A stretch of 27,985 nt of DNA from a virus: the IMG/VR virus record IMGVR_UViG_3300027728_000067, positions 1 through 27,985 of that record; one strand, written 5' to 3'. Made by a program: the position numbers and the translations under genes. The first letter of the stretch is position 1. Each line of letters begins with the position of its first letter. The notes beneath the pieces were generated by a model. The model had not been told where the DNA came from and did not search any database. It worked only from the letters and a program-made list of their open reading frames with translations. Shown here piece after piece: positions 23,536 through 27,985 of this stretch.

Positions 23536-24611
23536 TGATTAAAATAGACCAAATGAATTTCTCCTTAGACAACATCGACAGATGGGAGGAGAAACTGTAT
23601 AAAGGAAACCCTTTTGTGAGTTGGGGTGCGGATAATATGGAAGTCCAACGACTTTACCATTATGTAGATTACTCACCAATTAATAACGCTTGTATTCGTT
23701 CTAAGGTAATGAATGCAACGGGACAGGGATTCGTAAATGATTATAGAATCAATACCAAGGAGACATTGAATGATGTTATCCAACAGATGTTTTTTGAGTT
23801 TATTGTAACAGGAAATTTATTCCTTGAAATCGTGTGGAAAAAAGACCGTAGAGAAGGTATCTCAGGGTTCCATGTTATTCCGTCCAAATACATGAGAGCA
23901 GGTCAACCAAAGAACTCAGAATTATATTCTGACACTTGGTATTTTTGTAATGATTGGTTAACGTGGAAAAAAGCGGGTATTGTTGAACTGAAAGAGTTTG
24001 ACCCAAATGATTTTACTGACCGTCAGATTGTTCACATGAAATCTTATCAACCGGGTTATATGTTTTATGGTAGTCCTGAATACTCCTCAGCGTTATTGGA
24101 TATCCGTCTATCAAGAGCGATTTCTGAATACAATTTATCAAATATTTCCAACGGCGCTGCTCCGTCACTCTGGGTTCATTTCCCTGAGTCTGCTCCTGAT
24201 TCTCAGAACGAACAAGAGAACGTTTTACAGAGATTAGAGGAACGTTACACAGGAGCACGAAACACAGGTCGTATCATAGTATCGTGGGGTGGTCCTGAAG
24301 GAGAGAAACCTGAGATTACTCAGATTGCTCAAAACATGCAATCAGGGATGTTCTCTGAGATTTTCTCGTTGGTTAGAGAGAATATTCTTGCAGGTCACCG
24401 TATCCCAGACCCATCACTTTTGGGTCTTCCAACACCAACAGGATTTTCCTCACAAGCAGAACAAATCGAGACCGCATATAAGTTGTTCACCACAACGACA
24501 ATTAAACCTCTACAACAGTTCTTAATAAGGGAATTACAACCTGTTATGGAACTTATGTATCCAGGTCAGGAGATTGACCTATCAATCATACCAAACCCAA
24601 TCTTATCATAA
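23535..24611 (+). CDS. Portal protein
   Basis: 358 aa. Twelve copies would form the ring that TerL docks on and DNA enters through. Portal-type features: an N-terminal region with WGADNMEVQRLYHYVDYSPINNACIRSKVMNATG in outline, FIVTGNLFLEIVW, the segment FHVIPSKYMRAG, then HMKSYQPGYMFYGSPEYSSALLDIRLSRAISEYNLSNISNGAAPS in outline. This YGxPEY...A...I...NxxxxxNGxxP motif is a hallmark of portal proteins. The C-terminal AHRIPDPSLLGLPT-type segment also fits. The length is at the low end for portals. Unusually it is far downstream of TerL and after the capsid gene. Confidence 0.85.
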   Translation: MIKIDQMNFSLDNIDRWEEKLYKGNPFVSWGADNMEVQRLYHYVDYSPINNACIRSKVMNATGQGFVNDYRINTKETLNDVIQQMFFEFIVTGNLFLEIVWKKDRREGISGFHVIPSKYMRAGQPKNSELYSDTWYFCNDWLTWKKAGIVELKEFDPNDFTDRQIVHMKSYQPGYMFYGSPEYSSALLDIRLSRAISEYNLSNISNGAAPSLWVHFPESAPDSQNEQENVLQRLEERYTGARNTGRIIVSWGGPEGEKPEITQIAQNMQSGMFSEIFSLVRENILAGHRIPDPSLLGLPTPTGFSSQAEQIETAYKLFTTTTIKPLQQFLIRELQPVMELMYPGQEIDLSIIPNPILS

Positions 24612-25234
24612 TGGTTAATGTTCTTTTAATTTCCGAACAACGTCTGAAGGATTCAAGTCCTTTGGACCCAAATATTGATTCTGAAGAACTCCGATACGGG
24701 ATAGCGACAGCACAGATGATTTTCACTCAAGAGACCTTGGGGACTAATTTCTACAATCAGATTTTAGACCAAGTTTATACGGGTGATATTCAGTTGTCTG
24801 CGAATACATATAACAGGGAGTTATTGAATAATTTCATTCAACCTACCTTGATTGCGTTCTCATATTATCTTGTCTTGGACAACTTGTTCGTAAAAGCGGT
24901 AAACATCGGTCTCCAACAATTCCGTTCTGAGCAATCCGAATCCATTGGTATCAAGGAGTTCCGTTACATGAAGGAACAAGCACAACAGAGAGCACAGTTC
25001 CTCGACAACCTCATGAGAAGACACCTTGTATTTGAGTCATGGAAATACCCTGCGTATAGTCAAATCGGAGTAAACAGAGGTCAGTTGATTCCTGAATTCA
25101 CAGGAGCATTTAAATCATCAATTACCCTTCCAACCTCAAGAAGATTTAGGGGTCAATATGGTGGTGGGTTCTTAAACGTATTTGACTGTCCTATTCCTTT
25201 TTGGTATGGTGGTGGTCCCAATTCAGGTGAATAA
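24611..25234 (+). CDS. Head-tail connector (gp6-like)
   Basis: 207 aa. Start MVNVLLISEQRLKDSSPLDPNIDSEELRYGIATAQMIFTQETLG in outline, with the alternating helices of connector proteins that bind below the portal (SEELxxGIxxAQxxFTQxxLGxxFYNQIL). It then has YNRELLNNFIQPTLIAFSYYLVLDNLF and later helices with Q/R-rich pattern. A beta-rich C-terminus follows. It directly follows the portal gene (TAATG), as connectors usually do. Confidence 0.75.
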   Translation: MVNVLLISEQRLKDSSPLDPNIDSEELRYGIATAQMIFTQETLGTNFYNQILDQVYTGDIQLSANTYNRELLNNFIQPTLIAFSYYLVLDNLFVKAVNIGLQQFRSEQSESIGIKEFRYMKEQAQQRAQFLDNLMRRHLVFESWKYPAYSQIGVNRGQLIPEFTGAFKSSITLPTSRRFRGQYGGGFLNVFDCPIPFWYGGGPNSGE

Positions 25235-25235
25235 T

Positions 25236-25397
25236 ATGGAAAGAGATACCGTAATCGCAAATACACTTACGATGGTCGGTGTCGGAATGACAGTAATGAG
25301 TCCGATAGAAATTTTAACGATTGTTTCGTTAATGAGTGCTATCGGACTCAATCTAATTATGATTTGGAAGAACGTAAAATCTAAGAAAAAAGATTAA
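25236..25397 (+). CDS. Small membrane protein, holin candidate
   Basis: 53 aa from the ATG at 25236; a longer frame starting at 25182 would run far into the connector gene. Two hydrophobic stretches, residues about 6-21 and 24-42 (PIEILTIVSLMSAIGLNLIMIW), then a basic end KNVKSKKKD. This is the profile of a small holin or other lysis-accessory membrane protein. No endolysin gene is adjacent, so the role is inferred from form and position only. Its TAA shares bases with the stop of the opposite-strand gene (TTAA). Confidence 0.6.
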   Translation: MERDTVIANTLTMVGVGMTVMSPIEILTIVSLMSAIGLNLIMIWKNVKSKKKD

Positions 25398-25404
25398 ATA
25401 ATCT
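25385..25404 (-). terminator. Weak terminator for the leftward operon
   Basis: On the minus strand AGATT, loop ATTT, AATCT followed by six T. Five-bp AT-rich stem; overlaps the 3' ends of both converging genes. Confidence 0.35.
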
Positions 25405-25666
25405 GTTTGTCATTTAGTGGTTCTTCATAGAACACTTCATAATCAATGACGATAATATCGTCATCATCAACATTTCCTTCAATCCAACGGACGTAAAACA
25501 CATTGTCGTGTTTATCCATGATGAGCGCATAGTTATCGTTTTGACGGATGGTCACCTCAACGGATTCCAAATCCATTTTCATTTCGTCTAACACGTCACT
25601 CAAGAAGTGAAGAATCAAATCATTAGGATTTGAATATACGTTTTCATAGTATTTTACCTTACCCAT
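25394..25666 (-). CDS. Small acidic protein, unknown
   Basis: 90 aa from the ATG at 25666 (MGKVKYYENVYSNPNDLILHF). A longer frame beginning upstream lies within the previous gene and is disfavoured. The sequence is acidic with a C-terminal beta-like part (VEVTIRQNDNYALIMDKHDNVFYVRWIEGNVDDDDIIVIDYEVFYEE in outline). I do not recognise a family. Overlaps the previous gene stop by 8 nt in the pattern ATGGGTAA. Confidence 0.6.
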   Translation of the reverse strand: MGKVKYYENVYSNPNDLILHFLSDVLDEMKMDLESVEVTIRQNDNYALIMDKHDNVFYVRWIEGNVDDDDIIVIDYEVFYEEPLNDKQII

Positions 25667-25868
25667 TTTTTTTGTCTTTAATAAATTTGTCCACACCTTT
25701 GGTTTTTTCAATAATTTCTTTTGTTAAACCATTTTCAACATATTGAACCAAGTGTTCCGATGTCGCAAGTAATTCCAACATTGTGGGTTCTAATCCCATA
25801 TTAGAATAGAATTCAATCGTTCTATTGAGTGATGATTGTCGGATGATGAGTTTTTCTTTGTTATCCAT
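25659..25868 (-). CDS. Small helical protein, unknown
   Basis: 69 aa: MDNKEKLIIRQSSLNRTIEFYSNMGLEPTMLELLATSEHLVQYV in outline, mostly amphipathic helix, Lys/Glu-rich end KTKGVDKFIKDKKNG. No family recognised. Starts inside the stop of the 46-aa gene (ATGGATAA, 8-nt overlap), so translation is probably coupled. Confidence 0.6.
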   Translation of the reverse strand: MDNKEKLIIRQSSLNRTIEFYSNMGLEPTMLELLATSEHLVQYVENGLTKEIIEKTKGVDKFIKDKKNG

Positions 25869-26001
25869 TTTTTGATTTAATTGAGGTTTGAATTGTTTGT
25901 GATTTTTCTTTGGTCAGAAGGTAAAAATCTAAATCCTTAGCGAATTTCTGTTTCTGTAAAACAGGAATCGTTTTCTCGTAGTTTTCTTTTTGTTGTCCCA
26001 T
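25861..26001 (-). CDS. 46-aa small protein, unknown
   Basis: 46 aa: begins MGQQKENYEKTIPVLQKQKF and ends IQTSIKSKNG. Its own TAnnTTTG promoter lies 4 nt upstream of the ATG, and its stop is joined to the next gene by an 8-nt overlap, which together support that it is real. Charged and helical; family unknown. Confidence 0.6.
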   Translation of the reverse strand: MGQQKENYEKTIPVLQKQKFAKDLDFYLLTKEKSQTIQTSIKSKNG

Positions 26002-26005
26002 ATCA

Positions 26006-26037
26006 CAAATATAAAAAACAGATTTGATTAAAACAAA
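26006..26037 (-). promoter_or_regulatory. Bacteroidota-type promoter, leftward
   Basis: On the minus strand TTTG (26037-26034), a 20-nt spacer and TATATTTG (26013-26006), an exact match to TAnnTTTG. It ends 4 nt before the ATG at 26001, predicting a leaderless transcript for the last three genes of the operon. Confidence 0.75.
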
Positions 26038-26249
26038 TAATCCGAACTAATTTTTCGGGTAACTGTTCTTTCCAATTCGTTGAGTTCATTTATCAGGGAT
26101 AAAAACGTAGGGTCTGTTGGAGATACCAAGACACAGTATTTTGATATGAAGTTATTCTTTAGGACTTGAGCAACCCTGAGTTGATTTTGGTTCTGAACTG
26201 AGTTTATAACCTTTCTTACATATTGTAATTCTTTATCGTATTGTGTCAT
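26028..26249 (-). CDS. Small hypothetical protein
   Basis: 73 aa: MTQYDKELQYVRKVINSVQNQNQLRVAQVLKNNF in outline, then SPTDPTFLSLINELNELERTVTRKI. Helical; the first 40 residues could form a compact helix pair. No family recognised. Start overlaps the previous stop by ATGA. Confidence 0.6.
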   Translation of the reverse strand: MTQYDKELQYVRKVINSVQNQNQLRVAQVLKNNFISKYCVLVSPTDPTFLSLINELNELERTVTRKISSDYLF

Positions 26250-26701
26250 AATTGGTGTTTAATTTCAAATTGTTGATAAATTGGAATCTCACTGTTGGTA
26301 TCGTATCCAAGTAGGGTTAACATCTCCATTGATTGTTCCTTTTCGTTCTTACGTGCGAGGTCATTACTCCTTGGTCCGTTGTATATCTTGGTAATCACCT
26401 TACAGTTGTATTGGTAACCGTGACCACCTTTGGTTCGTTGAAAATCGTCACAGGGGTGAAACTCCTCATGTTTGGAACACAAACACATCTCAACACCGTC
26501 CACGATTTTATGACGGATTACTTTGTCCCTACGAGTTAGTTGATAACTGTTGATACATTTGCGACAGTAATAATTGAATCCGGTGATTTTTTTATTGTTT
26601 ACCGCAAACTCAGAACATGGCTGGTAACCCTCATGTTTTAGACAGTAACAATAATCAATACCGTCCTTTTGATATTTTCTATCTAAGTTGTGAGACATCA
26701 T
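26246..26701 (-). CDS. Double CxxC/CxC zinc-ribbon-like protein with FEIKHQL end
   Basis: 151 aa from the ATG at 26701; an upstream TTG and a downstream ATG at 26698 are alternatives. Two tandem repeats of one unit: KDGIDYCYCLKHEGYQPCSEF...NYYCRKC (about residues 11-50) and VDGVEMCLCSKHEEFHPCDDF...QYNCKV (about 66-103), each with CxCxKHE, P-C-x-x-F and a later C. These should bind zinc or be a degenerate nuclease-type finger. The C-terminus MLTLLGYDTNSEIPIYQQFEIKHQL matches the end of the 27116 gene. Starts inside the preceding HTH gene (23-nt overlap). Function unknown; DNA or RNA binding likely. Confidence 0.75.
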   Translation of the reverse strand: MMSHNLDRKYQKDGIDYCYCLKHEGYQPCSEFAVNNKKITGFNYYCRKCINSYQLTRRDKVIRHKIVDGVEMCLCSKHEEFHPCDDFQRTKGGHGYQYNCKVITKIYNGPRSNDLARKNEKEQSMEMLTLLGYDTNSEIPIYQQFEIKHQL

Positions 26702-27110
26702 CAAATACCCATTGATTATGAAACCTCGTAAGTTCTTCTGTGGAGGGTTGTTTTATCATCAGTGATATCTTACCCTCACTTTGTAGAGAACCGTTCTTAT
26801 ATGTCAAATAAACATACAAATTGGAGGTGTCTGTGAATACCATACCAATTACGGTTTTGTATATGGTGTCGATAACCTCAGTTTCAATGAGGTAATTACC
26901 TCCAAGTTCATATTTCATTACAAAGGAATGGTTCTCTGTATTCCATCTTTTGTTCCTACGAATTTGAGAGATGTGAACACGAGATAATGATTCACCCGAA
27001 TTGGTTCGGTAGATTCTTGAGATTTGACTGTTGTTTAGACCCATGTCAAACATTTCTTGTAGACGGTCGAGGTCATCTGTTGTCTGATTGATTTTACTTG
27101 CTCCTATCAT
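26679..27110 (-). CDS. HTH-containing protein
   Basis: 143 aa. Residues about 12-56 (DLDRLQEMFDMGLNNSQISRIYR ... VHISQIRRNKRWN) have the form of a helix-turn-helix: helix, N-N-S-Q-I-S-R-I turn, second helix, then an I-R-R-N-K-R-W-N recognition-like segment like those next to homing endonucleases. A beta-rich part follows (YLIETEVIDTIYKTVIGMVF, LYVYLTYKNGSLQSEG). No nuclease residues visible. Lies between two CxxC proteins, so it may partner with them. Confidence 0.65.
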   Translation of the reverse strand: MIGASKINQTTDDLDRLQEMFDMGLNNSQISRIYRTNSGESLSRVHISQIRRNKRWNTENHSFVMKYELGGNYLIETEVIDTIYKTVIGMVFTDTSNLYVYLTYKNGSLQSEGKISLMIKQPSTEELTRFHNQWVFDDVSQLR

Positions 27111-27115
27111 AATTT

Positions 27116-27445
27116 TTAAAGATTGTGTTTTATTTCAAATTGTTTCCATACAGGAAGTTCTGTTGGTCCAAATGTGTAACCAAGATTCTTCAGGAGAACT
27201 TCGGTCTGTTGGAAATCTGAATCTGTGATTGTATTCATCTTCAGATAATCCAACTCAGGGTTGTTCTGTGGTTTCTCTTTAACAAAATGGATTTTACATT
27301 TATAGGTCTTACCAAATGGAGTATGAACTGAATTATAGAATTCATCCTCACGTTTGTAATCACCACACAACCTACAGAAGTAGTAGATTCCGTCTTCCCT
27401 CCACAGTTTCCTTGAGAGGTATGTGTCAATACGTTTGTTTCCCAT
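27116..27445 (-). CDS. CxxC protein with FEIKHNL end, paralogue of 26246 gene
   Basis: 109 aa from the ATG at 27445; a TTG at 27481 and an ATG at 27463 would lie upstream of the predicted transcript start, and the promoter -7 box fits a start at 27445. It has one copy of the unit found twice in the 26246 gene (REDGIYYFCRLCGDYKREDEFYN...YKCKI), here with CxxC, and the same ending (LLKNLGYTFGPTELPVWKQFEIKHNL). First gene of the leftward operon. Family not recognised; metal-binding DNA or RNA protein is likely. Confidence 0.75.
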   Translation of the reverse strand: MGNKRIDTYLSRKLWREDGIYYFCRLCGDYKREDEFYNSVHTPFGKTYKCKIHFVKEKPQNNPELDYLKMNTITDSDFQQTEVLLKNLGYTFGPTELPVWKQFEIKHNL

Positions 27446-27451
27446 ACTCAA

Positions 27452-27481
27452 TAAATATATCATGACTTGACTAAGGGTCAA
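27452..27481 (-). promoter_or_regulatory. Leftward promoter, divergent pair
   Basis: Minus strand: TTG (27481-27479), 19 nt, TATATTTA (27459-27452), then 6 nt to the ATG at 27445. Overlaps the rightward promoter. Confidence 0.6.
27467..27481. promoter_or_regulatory. Candidate operator TTGAC-N5-GTCAA
   Basis: Perfect inverted repeat TTGAC TAAGG GTCAA whose two arms are the -33 elements of the two divergent promoters. A protein bound here would block both. The adjacent ribbon-helix-helix protein is the natural candidate. Confidence 0.6.
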
Positions 27482-27497
27482 TAGATGACTATATTTG
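27467..27497 (+). promoter_or_regulatory. Rightward promoter, divergent pair
   Basis: TTG (27467-27469), 20 nt, TATATTTG (27490-27497; exact TAnnTTTG), then 4 nt to the ATG at 27502, predicting a leaderless mRNA for the regulator gene. Confidence 0.75.
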
Positions 27498-27501
27498 TAT
27501 T

Positions 27502-27666
27502 ATGAAAACAGACAAAATGATACCGATTGAAATAAACTTACATTACGAGATGAAAGTTTATTGTGTAAAAAAACGACTAATTATGAAACGAATCGTTGAA
27601 GATTTGATGAGGGAATGGTTAGATAAAATGAAAAAGGGAGAAACAAGTTCTCCCAATGACAAATAA
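27502..27666 (+). CDS. Ribbon-helix-helix (Arc/CopG-like) regulator
   Basis: 54 aa. After MKTDKM, the segment IPIEINLHYEMKVYCVKKRLIMKRIVEDLMREWLDKM in outline fits a ribbon-helix-helix: a beta strand (PIEINLHYE), helix A (MKVYCVKKR), a turn, and helix B (MKRIVEDLMREWL). Proteins of this fold dimerise and bind palindromic operators. A promoter with leaderless geometry precedes it and a palindrome covers the -33 elements, so autoregulation and control of the leftward operon are likely (inference). A hairpin lies in its 3' end. Confidence 0.7.
   Translation: MKTDKMIPIEINLHYEMKVYCVKKRLIMKRIVEDLMREWLDKMKKGETSSPNDK
27636..27654 (-). terminator. Hairpin; leftward terminator-like
   Basis: GGGAGAA, loop ACAAG, TTCTCCC. 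Read on the minus strand it is followed by TTTTTC, so it could stop leftward transcription; in the plus direction no U-tract follows. It lies inside the 3' end of the regulator gene. Confidence 0.4.
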
Positions 27667-27677
27667 TAAATTACATT

Positions 27678-27985
27678 ATGGACTTAAAAAAATATAACTT
27701 TATCCAATATAGAGATTTTGGATATAATATGAGTCATAATTTACTGATATCATTTTTGACAAGTTATCCTGAAACAAGGGTCTCAAATGATTATCTATGT
27801 AAAAAATTAAGTTTGTCGGGGAGACAAGTCAAGAGAATCATTGGAGATTTAACCAAGGATAATATTGTGATTGTAAATCGTCCGACCGTAAGAATTAGAA
27901 TTATGAAGTTAAATGTGGACATCATTAAGAAGATACTTGAGGGTCAAAATGAACCACAGGTGGGGGTCAATATGAACCTCGAGGG
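27678..27985 (+). CDS. Winged-helix replication-initiator-like protein (partial, 3' end missing)
   Basis: Open to the end of the window: 102 codons plus two bases. Residues about 36-68 (RVSNDYLCKKLSLSGRQVKRIIGDLTKDNIVIVNRP in outline) match a winged helix: helix, L-S-x-R-Q-V-x-R-I recognition helix, then a beta wing. Such domains begin phage replication-initiation or replisome-organiser proteins, which often carry their own origin. Iteron-like repeats in the same gene at 27941-27978 support this. It is 11 nt after the regulator stop, so probably cotranscribed. It could instead be another regulator. Confidence 0.6.
   Translation, partial: MDLKKYNFIQYRDFGYNMSHNLLISFLTSYPETRVSNDYLCKKLSLSGRQVKRIIGDLTKDNIVIVNRPTVRIRIMKLNVDIIKKILEGQNEPQVGVNMNLE
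27941..27978 (+). repeat. Iteron-like direct repeats GGGTCAA(A/T)ATGAACC
   Basis: GGGTCAAAATGAACC (27941-27955) and GGGTCAATATGAACC (27964-27978), 14 of 15 bases identical, 23 bp apart (about two helical turns). Each half is nearly palindromic (GGGTCA/TGAACC). GGGTCAATA also occurs at 27475-27483 in the divergent promoter. The array may continue outside the window. Confidence 0.6.

Noticed and set aside
25236-25397. Full lysis cassette
   Set aside because: Only the small membrane protein is present; no lysozyme, amidase or peptidase motif was seen nearby.
26679-27110. HNH or GIY-YIG homing endonuclease
   Set aside because: Only an HTH with an IRRNKRWN-like segment is seen; the catalytic His-Asn-His or GIY...YIG residues are absent.
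1-27985. tRNA genes, integrase, attachment sites
   Set aside because: No cloverleaf pattern with a T-arm consensus, no recombinase motif and no end-repeat could be supported; the lytic or temperate nature stays open.

Overview
The window is a continuous piece of a tailed-phage genome (or prophage) whose host is most probably a member of the Bacteroidota. This rests on three things seen in the sequence. Promoter-like sites match the TTG - about 20 nt - TAnnTTTG pattern of that phylum. Almost no gene has a Shine-Dalgarno sequence, and starts sit behind A/T-rich leaders or directly on the preceding stop codon. Several small proteins and virion-protein types (MGCNC protein, basic 45-aa protein before terL, MSCxxxxGYxxxCR protein after the capsid gene) look like those I associate with Bacteroidota phages. 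A long tape measure protein, an HK97-gp10-like protein and a lambda-like frameshifted tail chaperone candidate point to siphovirus morphology. No tRNA, integrase, polymerase, endolysin or CRISPR array is visible.

Layout. (1) 1-1920, rightward: an AAA+ ATPase gene between two paralogous HTH-like genes whose first 60 bp are almost identical; the block closes with a clear intrinsic terminator. (2) 1920-18200, rightward, tightly packed: MGCNC protein, small terminase, 45-aa basic protein, large terminase, a chaperone candidate with a T9 slippery run, tail-completion and gp10-like proteins, three tail/baseplate-type proteins, tape measure, a mosaic head protein (WGG module + HAD phosphatase + MuF-like + XkdF-like protease), scaffold, major capsid, tail-tube-like protein, then a very strong terminator. 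(3) 18218-25397, rightward: a fibre/adhesin set (two long Pro/Thr-repeat proteins, a YadA-head-repeat fibre, accessory proteins), then portal, head-tail connector and a small membrane protein. The portal lies about 20 kb from the terminase. (4) 25394-27445, leftward: seven small genes, including two related CxxC proteins ending in FEIKHxL and an HTH protein. (5) 27460-27985, rightward: a ribbon-helix-helix regulator and the start of a winged-helix protein carrying iteron-like repeats that run to the window edge.

How it fits together. Regions 2 and 3 form a nearly complete virion and packaging module. Regions 4 and 5 look like a control/early region. They diverge from overlapping face-to-face promoters whose two -33 elements form the palindrome TTGAC-N5-GTCAA, an obvious candidate operator for the neighbouring ribbon-helix-helix protein. 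Pro/Thr-repeat linkers recur in four virion proteins and join cysteine-rich, lectin-like and anchor modules, which looks like a modular host-recognition system.

One genome-wide signal: I found no GATC tetranucleotide anywhere in the window by eye, against roughly 90-100 expected from base composition, suggesting strong past selection by GATC-targeting restriction.

The most unusual single gene is the 675-aa head protein at 13793-15820, which carries an apparently intact HAD phosphatase motif set inside a capsid-maturation protein.
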